A DNA stretch of 61,532 bases, taken from positions 1-61,532 of the forward strand of contig CAZVGZ010000020.1 of assembly GCA_964627605.1 (NCBI GenBank). The letters run 5' to 3'. Shown one piece after another: positions 17,625 to 26,700 of the stretch. The number at the start of each line of letters is the position of its first letter. The stretch's first letter is position 1. Under the pieces are notes generated by a model. It searched no databases. It saw only the letters and a list, made by a program, of their open reading frames with translations, and had not been told where the DNA came from. The translations under genes and the position numbers were made by a program. The stretch comes from CAZVGZ01 sp964627605. Lineage in GTDB: Bacteria; Latescibacterota; MWCZ01; CAZVGZ01.

Positions 17625-18343
17625 CGCCGTTTGTCGATCTCGTCCATCTGCCAAGTGAGATCACGCCAGGGTCGCTAACCGGTCGCGTGGCTGTTGTGGT
17701 GGATGTTTTGAGAGCGTCTTCGACTATAATTACCGCGCTTGACGCGGGAGCGAGCTGGATCAAGCCTGTCGCGCACGTCAAGGAGGCGCGCAGCGAGGCT
17801 GAGAGCCTCGGAGGAGATGTGCTATTAGTTGGGGAGCGTGGTGGTCTGCCGCCTGCCGGGTTTGACATGGGCAACTCCCCTTCTGAGTTCAGCAGTGACC
17901 GCGTCTTAGGGCGAGGGGTGGTGATGACAACCACCAACGGGACCGGTGCGTTGTTACGTTGTCACGATGCAAAGACCATCTGGGTCGGCGGCGCACTGAA
18001 CGGTTCTGCGGTCGCGGCGAAAGCAATCTCCATCGGGGGACCGGTTACGATCGTATGCGCTGGGGCCAACAGCGAGTTCTCGGCGGACGACGTCGCTGCG
18101 GCTGGTGCGATCATCGACAGCTTGAGAAAGGCAGGCGGCGATGTCAGTTTGAGCGACACCGCCCTGGCTGCGATGAGACTGTTTTTGAGCCACGCCGATA
18201 GTCTCGCCGATTTCTTTGGTGAATGCAGCCACGGCAGACGGTTGAAAGAGATAGGTTTGGAGATGGACCTCAAAATTTGCGCGGCGCTTAACACCACCGG
18301 AGTCGTCCCCATATTGTCTGGCGACAGGCTTGTCAGCGGCTAG
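17621..18343 (+). CDS. comB: 2-phosphosulfolactate phosphatase family protein (ComB)
   Basis: A 240-residue protein with family marks VVVDVLRASSTIITALDAGA, LLVGERGGLPPAGFDMGNSP, and VMTTTNGTGAL, plus IVCAGANSEFSADD. ComB removes phosphate from 2-phosphosulfolactate to make sulfolactate, a step of coenzyme M synthesis in archaea; bacterial members may make sulfolactate or act on related compounds. ATG overlaps the stop of gcvT by four bases (ATGA). No other sulfonate genes are in the window, so the pathway here is unproven. Confidence 0.85.
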   Translation: MTPFVDLVHLPSEITPGSLTGRVAVVVDVLRASSTIITALDAGASWIKPVAHVKEARSEAESLGGDVLLVGERGGLPPAGFDMGNSPSEFSSDRVLGRGVVMTTTNGTGALLRCHDAKTIWVGGALNGSAVAAKAISIGGPVTIVCAGANSEFSADDVAAAGAIIDSLRKAGGDVSLSDTALAAMRLFLSHADSLADFFGECSHGRRLKEIGLEMDLKICAALNTTGVVPILSGDRLVSG

Positions 18344-18397
18344 CTCATCTTGCAAACCTGTCGTCGCTGAAATGAGAAATTTGGAGGCTCAAAAAAA

Positions 18398-19582
18398 ATG
18401 TCGGCAGTCTATTTTGACATAAGAGATATATCCCGTGCAGCCCGGATGGGTTGGGCACCTCGCCGAATCTTGACAGCGGCAGTGGGGTTGCTACTGGCAC
18501 ACATGTTGTGGATGCTGTGCGCCTATGCAGCGGTGGCTGTAGATGGGCACATATCGCTGCTCGCGGTGTGGAACGAGTTGGGGTTTTTCCCGTGGGCGGT
18601 AGCCCAAATCGTTGACGGTGGTGGGACATTCCTGTTCGTGACCGGTGTGGTGCTGGCATGGCTTGTAATGATGGGCACATTCTCGGCGGTAGCTAAACAG
18701 GCGGTCCGGGAGCTCAAGGGTGATGTGGGATTGGGCGGAGAGGCGACGATGAACTTTGTCGGTCGTCATGGAACGACTGCTGCCACTGCGGTGATGGTCC
18801 TCACATCGGGTATCGTGCTGATGCTGTTTGCTGGGCTGTTGTTGGGGATGACCGGACGGGTTGCTGTCGTCGGCGAGCTGCTGGTGGGTCTACTCTCGCT
18901 GCCGACGATCTTGTGCGGCGTGGCAGCTTTCGGATTGATCGCGGTGATATTTATTGAGGTGACAATCGGCCCGGCGGTGGTGGCGACTCTGGAGGATGAC
19001 TGGCTGGAAGTCACTGTCCAGGCCGCGGCGGTTCTGTGGGGGCAGCCCTTTAGGTGGCTGGCATATGAGTTGTGGCTCGCGGTGATCTCAGGAGCGACCG
19101 TGCTGGCGGCGACTGTGGTGTTGCTGTTTGGTTCGCTGGCGTCTCTGGCGGTGGTGGGTCGATTGATCCCACTGAAAATCGCAGGGATGATGGTCATCGC
19201 ATCGGAGTACGTGCCAGGTCTTGAAAAACTGTTTTGGGCGTTCAACACCGGGCGCGGCCCTGTGGAGGTGGCGTCTGGGATTCCTATAGCGGCGGCAGGC
19301 GGAGTGTTTGCTGTTTCTCTGTTAGTGTTGATGGTTGTTGTCGCAGCATACGGGATTAGCACATGGGGCGCTGGTCAAACGCTGATCTATGTTGCGCTGC
19401 GTTACCAACGTGATGGGAACAACCTGCTTGATCGAACCGACATGTTCGACCGAAAAGAGATGATAGACTCGCTGAAACCAAGATCGGTGGCGGGAGAGGA
19501 TAGCGGGCCATCGGTAGATGCCGACACTGGAGTGACACTTCTTACCATAGAACCGCCGCTCAACAAGCAGGAGGGGGCATGA
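18398..19582 (+). CDS. Polytopic membrane protein of unknown function
   Basis: A 394-residue integral inner-membrane protein with about six to eight hydrophobic segments (for example AAVGLLLAHMLWMLCAYAAV, FLFVTGVVLAWLVMMGTF, MVLTSGIVLMLFAGLLLGMT, VAAFGLIAVIFIEVTIGPAV, FAVSLLVLMVVVAAYGI). A soluble C-terminus of about 60 residues contains RTDMFDRKEMIDSLKPR. A GGAGG-type site precedes the ATG. No family is recognised; the layout loosely resembles membrane proteins that gate or scaffold lipid transport, but that is guesswork. The stop overlaps the start of a metallophosphoesterase gene (ATGA), pointing to a shared role. Confidence 0.7.
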   Translation: MSAVYFDIRDISRAARMGWAPRRILTAAVGLLLAHMLWMLCAYAAVAVDGHISLLAVWNELGFFPWAVAQIVDGGGTFLFVTGVVLAWLVMMGTFSAVAKQAVRELKGDVGLGGEATMNFVGRHGTTAATAVMVLTSGIVLMLFAGLLLGMTGRVAVVGELLVGLLSLPTILCGVAAFGLIAVIFIEVTIGPAVVATLEDDWLEVTVQAAAVLWGQPFRWLAYELWLAVISGATVLAATVVLLFGSLASLAVVGRLIPLKIAGMMVIASEYVPGLEKLFWAFNTGRGPVEVASGIPIAAAGGVFAVSLLVLMVVVAAYGISTWGAGQTLIYVALRYQRDGNNLLDRTDMFDRKEMIDSLKPRSVAGEDSGPSVDADTGVTLLTIEPPLNKQEGA

Positions 19583-20640
19583 GCGGATTCGGTCTCTGGG
19601 CGGCTGGTGACGCTCATGTGGGAACAGACTTAGAACATGGTGGGCGAAAGAGTCTTGCTGAAGCTATCACTCAGTCCGAAGAGGGCGGAGGGGTACTCAA
19701 CGGACCGCCGTTTGAGTGGGATATCATGCTGGACGTGGGCGATCTTTCCGGCTCTCAGACGCCGCCTGACGACGACGAAGGTGAGGAGGTGGTGGCTCAG
19801 TATGGAGCGGCCAAGAAGCACCGGCGGGAGCAGATTTACAATGTCGCAGGCAACCACGATGCCAGCGGCCCTGATGAAGAGACGCAGTGGTGGCACCGAA
19901 AATGGGTGGACCCATTGGGCGAGAATAGCAGTTGTTCAGGGGTTTGTGCTGATAGGCGGCCGTACCCTATTGAAGGCACATGGGAGAGGTACAGTTTTGA
20001 AGTGGGTAATGCTCTTTTCCTGTGTATGGCGGACAGGAACGATGTTGGGCCGCCAGTGGGTCGCGGACTAAGAGGTGGATATCCGGCGGGTGCGGTGACT
20101 AAAGAGACTTTTGAGTGGTGGAAAAACCAGGTCGAGACCAACCAGTACAAAATAGTCATCACCGCCCATCACCACATGCTCAAAGGGACCACCGTGGCGT
20201 CTGGGCTGTGGGAGGGAGTTGACTGCGGCTACCACGGGCGATTTGAAGACGGCGCACCTGTCGGGGCGTCGTTTCTGTATTGGGTTGGTGGTGAGCCAGA
20301 CACCAACTCTTTTGAGTCGTATCTAGAAGAAAACCCCTCTGCGATAGACCTCTGGATCGGTGGGCACACCCATTCCAATCCCGATGACACTCACGGTGGA
20401 AAATCGCACTGCGAGCACAAATGGGGCGTGACGTTCCTAAATGTTGCAGCGCTGACAAAGTACCACGTAGGAAATAAGGCGGTGCCCATGAGCAGGCTGC
20501 TGACGTTTGAGGATGGCGACGACAACGTGAGGATACAATGTTACCTGCATACCGATCAGTATGCTCCCCAGGGCTGGTACGCTCCCGCCGAAAGAACTGC
20601 TCCCCTCAAAACACCATTTCGCGCCCCCGTCGCAGTGTAA
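19579..20640 (+). CDS. Metallophosphoesterase
   Basis: A 353-residue soluble calcineurin-like phosphoesterase. The metal-ligand blocks are in order: AAGDAHVG (block I, Asp-x-His), LDVGDLSGS (II), YNVAGNHDASGP (III, GNHD), VITAHHHMLKG (IV) and WIGGHTHSNP (V). The family binds two metals and hydrolyses phosphoesters; substrates range from nucleotides to phospholipids. There is no signal peptide, so it acts in the cytoplasm, perhaps near the membrane protein encoded immediately upstream, with which it shares a four-base ATGA overlap. Many Cys and His residues in the middle (SSCSGVCADRR) are unusual. Confidence 0.85.
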   Translation: MSGFGLWAAGDAHVGTDLEHGGRKSLAEAITQSEEGGGVLNGPPFEWDIMLDVGDLSGSQTPPDDDEGEEVVAQYGAAKKHRREQIYNVAGNHDASGPDEETQWWHRKWVDPLGENSSCSGVCADRRPYPIEGTWERYSFEVGNALFLCMADRNDVGPPVGRGLRGGYPAGAVTKETFEWWKNQVETNQYKIVITAHHHMLKGTTVASGLWEGVDCGYHGRFEDGAPVGASFLYWVGGEPDTNSFESYLEENPSAIDLWIGGHTHSNPDDTHGGKSHCEHKWGVTFLNVAALTKYHVGNKAVPMSRLLTFEDGDDNVRIQCYLHTDQYAPQGWYAPAERTAPLKTPFRAPVAV

Positions 20641-20755
20641 CCTTAGATAGAGATTTACCCGCCCATCCCGCTTAGTAGTGCCGCGCTGAAACAGTCTGGC
20701 GGTATATTGGTGGGGTCCGCTGATCCAATATCCCCACCGGAAATTTTTGCTACCA

Positions 20756-21607
20756 ATGTCCGAAACTTATCAGATAGTCGCTGCTCGCAACGCCAGATTT
20801 GAAGTAACAATTGACCTCAAGCGATGTCTGCTAACCCTGGAAGACCGCTCGCTTGGCGTGCGGTGGAAGACCGACGCCCCCTTTCTTCGCCTTAGAGTTT
20901 CTGACGTGCCTGATCGTGAAGCGCCAGACTGGTTCTGGGGATATCCTGATCCCAGCGAGGACGTCGTGTGGAATCGTGACCAGGTAGCAGCAACAGCCTC
21001 TGATGGTCGGATAAGGATATCTGTGTCGAGTGTAGTTGTCTCAGGCGCGGCGGTGGACATTGAGATGTCGATTGTGTTGGAGGATGATCGCGTTCGCTTT
21101 GAGGTGCGCGGCTTGCCCCATATGTCTGAGTTGATTGTGGATTTCCCCCACAGACTAGGGGCATTAGATCCTGGAGAAGATGGCGGACTGATCCTTCCGC
21201 GCGGCGCTGGGATTTTTGCGGATCCGTCGCCAAAACGTGGTTCACACGTCATCGAAAATTTTGTTTATAGCGGTGGACAGAACGGTTACTCAATGCCGCT
21301 TTTTGGAACGGTGAGCGGTGACAATGTTCTTGGCGCAATAATCAAAACCCCTTACGACTGCCTGCTCAGGGGCGAAAAAAACGCTGGAGAACCCAAAGCG
21401 TATGCGGTCAGTCCGTGCTGGCTGTTCGACGGCGGCAGACTTATGGACGCTCGCCGTGTGGACTATACAGGCTTCAATGGCGACCATGTCGAGCTCTCAA
21501 AATGGTACCGTGGCGACCTCATCGCCGATGGCCGCTACAAAACACCCACAGAGAATGTTGTGGCTATGTACGAAACCACACACAGATACGGACACTACAT
21601 GTCTTGA
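20756..21607 (+). CDS. Chimeric ORF: unknown beta-rich domain with a UroD-like tail
   Basis: Most of this 283-residue product is a beta-sandwich-like domain of unknown family (FDLKR-like IDLKRCLLTLEDRSLGVRW, LPHMSELIVDFPHRLGALD, GGLILPRGAGIFADPSPKRG, QNGYSMPLFGTVSGDNVLG), reminiscent of the N-terminal part of large glycosidase-like proteins. The last about 20 residues (PTENVVAMYETTHRYGHYM) match the C-terminus of the UroD-like protein encoded next (PTENVVAMYEAAHEFGYYS). This suggests that a deletion fused the 5' part of one gene to the 3' end of a lost UroD paralogue, with a junction near 21,543. ATG 20756 is preferred to an in-frame TTG. Whether the product works is unknown. Confidence 0.55.
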   Translation: MSETYQIVAARNARFEVTIDLKRCLLTLEDRSLGVRWKTDAPFLRLRVSDVPDREAPDWFWGYPDPSEDVVWNRDQVAATASDGRIRISVSSVVVSGAAVDIEMSIVLEDDRVRFEVRGLPHMSELIVDFPHRLGALDPGEDGGLILPRGAGIFADPSPKRGSHVIENFVYSGGQNGYSMPLFGTVSGDNVLGAIIKTPYDCLLRGEKNAGEPKAYAVSPCWLFDGGRLMDARRVDYTGFNGDHVELSKWYRGDLIADGRYKTPTENVVAMYETTHRYGHYMS

Positions 21608-21658
21608 TAGGGTGGACTCGACGCTCAGTCCGCCGACCTCAATGACGAGGAAAAAAAT

Positions 21659-22738
21659 ATGCCCCAAACGATGAGCTCGAAAGAGAGAGTATTAGCTGCG
21701 TTGGCAAGGACGGAGCCTGACAGGGTGCCGATCAACTATTCGGCGAACCCAGGCATCGACAAACGCCTCAAGGAACATCACGGTCTGGCAGGCGACGACA
21801 GCGAAACGCTGAGACATATTTTGGGTGTGGATTTTAGGGGCGTCGGCGCACCGTATACAGGTCCCAAACTGCACGAAGACATGCCTGAGCGGATGATCGA
21901 CGATTGGGGGATTCACCGGCGATGGGTCGAGCATGACTCAGGCGGATATTGGGATTATTGCGATTTCCCCCTTAGCGACGCCGACATGGAGACGGTCCAA
22001 AACTGGCCGGTGCCATCTCCTGACGACCACGACTACAGCCAGGTGGGCGATGCTTGTGATGAGAGTGACGAGTTCGCGCTTTTCGTCGGTGGCGCTGGCT
22101 TCGGCGACATCATTAATAGCGCTGGGATGATTCGTGGAATGGAACAGGTTTTGGTGGACCTGCTGACTGACGAAGCCGCTGGGCTGTCGTGGATTGATCG
22201 CCGCGCCGATGTGTTGCTTGAGGTCGCCGAGCGAACAATCGAAGCCGCTGAAGGCAAGATCGATTTCATGTGGATGGGCGAGGACCTGGGCACGCAGGAC
22301 ACGCCGCTGATCAGTCTTGATCTATACCGCAAACATCTTCGGCCGAGGCACCAGAGGTTCATTGATTTAGCAAAAGCCCACGACCTACCGGTCCTGATCC
22401 ACACCTGTGGATCGAGCAGTTGGGCGTACGATGATTTTGCGGAGATGGGTATTAACGGTGTGGACACGCTGCAACCTGAGGCGACTAATATGTCGCCGGA
22501 ATATCTCAAAACCACCTACGGTGACAGGTTGGCGTTTCACGGTTGCATCTCCACAGCCGGGCCTGTGGCGTACGGCACCCCTGAGGAGACGACCAAGTCG
22601 GTCAAAGACACTCTTGAGATTATGATGCCTGGAGGCGGCTACCTTCTGGCTCCAACACATCAGCTACAGGACAACTCGCCCACCGAAAACGTGGTGGCAA
22701 TGTACGAAGCAGCGCATGAGTTTGGCTATTATAGTTGA
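21659..22738 (+). CDS. Uroporphyrinogen-decarboxylase-like protein (MtaA/CmuA-type)
   Basis: A 359-residue TIM-barrel protein of the UROD superfamily: MSSKERVLAALARTEPDRVP at the start, GEDLGTQDTPLISLDLYRKH in the middle, VLIHTCGSSSWAYDDFAEMG with the barrel's HxCG element, and YLLAPTHQLQDNSPTENVVA at the end. The classic N-terminal arginine-rich substrate motif of haem-pathway HemE is not present, so this belongs to the divergent group that includes corrinoid methyltransferases and uncharacterised catabolic proteins. The HTCG motif may bind zinc. It starts with ATG after GAGGAAAAAA and lies 50 bases behind the chimeric ORF that carries a copy of its tail. Confidence 0.8.
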   Translation: MPQTMSSKERVLAALARTEPDRVPINYSANPGIDKRLKEHHGLAGDDSETLRHILGVDFRGVGAPYTGPKLHEDMPERMIDDWGIHRRWVEHDSGGYWDYCDFPLSDADMETVQNWPVPSPDDHDYSQVGDACDESDEFALFVGGAGFGDIINSAGMIRGMEQVLVDLLTDEAAGLSWIDRRADVLLEVAERTIEAAEGKIDFMWMGEDLGTQDTPLISLDLYRKHLRPRHQRFIDLAKAHDLPVLIHTCGSSSWAYDDFAEMGINGVDTLQPEATNMSPEYLKTTYGDRLAFHGCISTAGPVAYGTPEETTKSVKDTLEIMMPGGGYLLAPTHQLQDNSPTENVVAMYEAAHEFGYYS

Positions 22739-23017
22739 GTTTGTTGCGTCAACCTGACCGAGGGGATTTAGTGACTGTTGGATCGCTATTGCGCCGGTTT
22801 GCCTTGCACCCGATCCCTGACTGTCACGGTCAGGTCGTCCTCAAACTCGACATACCTTGAATTAATCATGTCGTTACCACATTCCTGGCAGGGGATTTCG
22901 GCTGAAGTACAGACACGACTGCGTTGATTAGGACGAAGGTGATGGCACCATGGTATCGTGTTCGGTTCAAGGAACCGAGTGCAGGGCAGACAATTTCCAA
23001 TTTTTCGCGATTACGAT

Positions 23018-23653
23018 CTAGTCCACAAGTTCCAAGACTGCCCAGAAACTGGGGTTTAAAACCGTCGGCAGAGTTGGGTCGTGAGGCCAGGTAAAGTCGC
23101 CGTGCTCGGTATCGGTGAGGTGGTATGCGATGCCCATCCTCCGAGTCACCTCGGTGTCATACCCGTTCAGTACCGATGCAGGCAGGTGTCCCTCGACTGT
23201 GTAAAAACTCTTTTCTGCCACTGACGCCAGTGTGACAACCCCTAGGTCTGCGTCTGGCGGTGATGCCGTGGGTCTTGGAATCGCGTATTGGGCTATTTTA
23301 GCGGGTCGCCTCGGGCCTCGCGGCATGATCCTGAAACGATGACAGTGGCGACCTGGGCGGTGCACCGTCCGAACGTCCCGTGTGTCGATATAGAGCTCTA
23401 TCTGGTCGCCTTTTGTGTCCGAACTTTTTGGCCGCGATTTGCGGTCCTCGACCCTCAGCGCAAACCATAGCCCCTCAGGAGACCAAGCGATACGCACTTC
23501 GGCGGGACTTGCCATGTCCTGGAGATCAAACAGGTCAGGCAAAAGAGAGTTTGCGGGCCAATCATCGAGGACGCCATCTATCTCAATGTCACCTGCCGGC
23601 GGACATCGCACCGAGAACCCAAAAAGAGCGCTCGGTGGAATCGGATCGCTCAT
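23018..23653 (-). CDS. CBM9-like carbohydrate-binding domain protein
   Basis: A 211-residue protein built on one beta-sandwich resembling the carbohydrate-binding module family 9/DOMON-like fold: GDIEIDGVLDDWPANSLLPD near the N-terminus, PAEVRIAWSPEGLWFALRVE, then GDQIELYIDTRDVRT and GRHCHRFRIMPRG. No signal peptide is visible, so it is probably cytoplasmic or leaderless, unusual for CBM9 domains fused to secreted enzymes. ATG at 23653 follows GGAGAGACG; an upstream in-frame TTG is less likely. It lies downstream of uvrA on the same strand, 130 bases away. Confidence 0.6.
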   Translation of the reverse strand: MSDPIPPSALFGFSVRCPPAGDIEIDGVLDDWPANSLLPDLFDLQDMASPAEVRIAWSPEGLWFALRVEDRKSRPKSSDTKGDQIELYIDTRDVRTVHRPGRHCHRFRIMPRGPRRPAKIAQYAIPRPTASPPDADLGVVTLASVAEKSFYTVEGHLPASVLNGYDTEVTRRMGIAYHLTDTEHGDFTWPHDPTLPTVLNPSFWAVLELVD

Positions 23654-23786
23654 CGTCTCTCCATCCAAACTGTTGTGAATCTTCGTCTGTTAGTCTGATT
23701 GCACGCCACCCAAATCCTCGGGCTACGTTCCGGTCGTCGGTCATTGCGATGTAGTGAGTAGCCCTGTCAACGATCTGGGTGCGTTG

Positions 23787-26700
23787 TCATCGCACACCAA
23801 GGCAGGCCTGGTGACTTTTTGCCAAAAACTGTTTGAATGAGTCGGTGTCCAACTCTGATTTTCGGCACGCTAACACAGTGATCTTGGAACGATCATCGGG
23901 CATCGGCTGCACTGTCACGCGCTCATCATTTCCGTAGGTGGGCAGGTCCAGGACCTCATCCCATACCGGTAAATCGAACGCCAGATCATCATCGGCGAAA
24001 ACGCCTCCTGGCACCTCGAATACAAGCGGCAGACTCTCCCACCTATCGGTCTCTATGGTCAGCCAGTTGCCGCCACCGTTGAGAGAGACATCGACGTGAT
24101 CGGTGTGGGACCAGTCGATCTCAATATGACCCAACAGTTCCAACTGTTCGATCAACCACTTGAGGCAGCTTGAGTTCCAAACCGGATTTCGGTTGTCCTC
24201 CGTAACTCTTTGCGCCATGTGCCACTCTTTGCCGCCAAAATCAGATTCCTCATCGGGTTCAGGTGCATCGACATCCCCGATCATCTCTTTCGGTTTGGCG
24301 GAAGCCGGTCTCGGAGCACTAGACAGTAGCTCGTTCAGAATCGCCCCTGTGTGGGAAATACCCACCGCTGCCACATCTTCAGGCGTGCCCTCAGCTACAA
24401 GCTCGCCGCCTAAATCACCACCCTCTGGCCCCAGGTCGATGACCCAGTCTGCTGACTTTATGACGTCCATATTGTGCTCAATCATCACCACCGTATTGTC
24501 CTTGTCCACCAGCCGCTGCAATACGCCCAACAACGCCAAAACGTCGTGCGGATGGAGCCCTGTAGTTGGTTCGTCCAAGAGGTAGAGGGTGCGTCCGGTT
24601 GCGGGTCTGGCCAGTTCGCGGCCCAGTTTGACCCGTTGCGCTTCGCCGCCAGACATAGTTGGAGCGGATTGACCGAGCGACATGTAGCCCAAACCTACGT
24701 CCACCAGGGTTTGAAGCTGCTTGCGGATGCGGGGAATGTTCTCAAAATGCGCCAACGCAGCCTGCGCCGACATATTGAGGATGCTGCCGATGGACATTCC
24801 ACGATAGGCTATCTCCAAAGTCTCGCTGTTGTACCTCATCCCTCCACAGTTGGGGCAGTCCACCCACACGTCAGGGAGGAAGTGCATCTCAATCTGTTGA
24901 AAACCCATTCCACGGCATGTCTCGCAGCGCCCACCAGGAACGTTGAAACTGAATCTCCGCGCTCCGTAACCACGGACTTTCGATTCAGGAAGTTCGGCGT
25001 ACAGCCTGCGAAAATGATCGAAAACACCCAGATAGGTCGCTGAGTTGCTCCTTGGAGTGGTGCCAATGGGCTGCTGGTCGATGTTGATGATCTTGTCCAG
25101 ATGTTCGATTCCGGTTATCTCGTCGTGGAGGGCTGGCACGGTTTGCGCCCTGTGTAGTTTGGCGGCTAGAGCTTTGTAGATGATGTCGTTCACCAGCGAG
25201 CTTTTGCCCGAACCTGAAACGCCGGTGACGACAGTCATTGTGCCCAGCGGGATCGCGACATCTATCCCGTTTAGGTTGTTGTGCATCGCGCCACGAACGC
25301 AAAGCGTGTGGCCGGTGCCCTCGCGCCTCTCTTGAGGCACGGCAACCTGTTTCGTCCCCTCCAGATACTGTCCGGTGAGCGACTTTTGCTCTTTCCGTAG
25401 CTGGCTTTGCGTGCCTGTCCCAACCACTTCTCCGCCAAAAGCACCGGCTCCAGGACCGAAATCGACTATGTGGTCGGCGGCCTCAAGAGTGTCTCTGTCG
25501 TGCTCGACCAGTACGACCGTGTTGTGCAGGTCTCTTAGCTGTTTCAGTGCACCCAAAAGTCTTCTGTTGTCACGGGGGTGCAGCCCGATTGTCGGTTCGT
25601 CGAGGACATACAACACCCCAGTGAGGCCGGAACCGATCTGCCCGGCGAGCCTGATCCGCTGCGCTTCGCCACCTGAGAGGGATGGAGCGGAGCGGTTGAG
25701 CGAGACGTACTCCAGTCCCACCTCCTTCAGGAACCGCACACGGTTCGTGATCTCCGAAAAGACCTCGCCTGCGACCTCCTGCTCGTCGGCTGTTAGAACC
25801 TGCTCGCGAAACCATCGGTCCAGGTCGCCTACGGGAAGCTGACACACCTCACCAATGGTTCTGTCCCACAGCCGCACGACCTGCGATTCATCACACAGCC
25901 TGGAGCCGCCGCACGATGAGCACTGTACATCGGAGAGAACCTGCCCTAGCTGCCCCCTAAGCTGTGGTGTCGCCCGGAGCGCACGATCTGTTCCGGGAAA
26001 TACACCCAAATACTGAAACGACCAGCCCCCTGGGTGCTCTATCCATCTGGAGTCGTCTCCGTAGAAAAGTTTGTGACGTGAGCTTTGCGACATCTTCGAT
26101 AGCGGGCTTGCTACATCGAATCCCAACTCGTCCCCGGCTGCACGGAGCATCGCCAAAAAAAATCCTCCAGGCCTTCCCCAAAGGTTTACGGCACCATCGG
26201 CGACTGAGCGCCCTGGCGATGAGATCACCGCCTCTTCTGCCAACCCCTGCTGTACCCCCAATCCATCGCACGCAGGGCACTGGCCCGACAGGTTGTCGAA
26301 GCTCTTATTAAACGAAAAGTGTTGTGGCACAAGCGGATCAAACGAACGGTGGCATGATGGACACGACAGGTGCTGGCTTAGGCGCATCGGTTCGCCTTCA
26401 TCTGTGGCTGGTGCGACGACGATTACACCGGCTCCACGGCTCAACCCCGACTCCACCGCCTCCGCGAGCCGCGCTCTATTCTCTTTGCGCAGTGTCACCC
26501 GATCGATTACAAGCTCCACCTCGTGCCTAGCACGGCTGTCGATCTCGACATCTGAGTCGATTCGAACCACATCGCCGTCGATCCGCGCTCTTAAGAACCC
26601 GTCGCGTTTGGCCCTTTCCAACAACGTGCCGTATTCCTCGCCCCGTTGAAGCGTCAGCGGTGCCAAAATCAACATACTTCTGCCCGAAAAGCTGTTGTTG

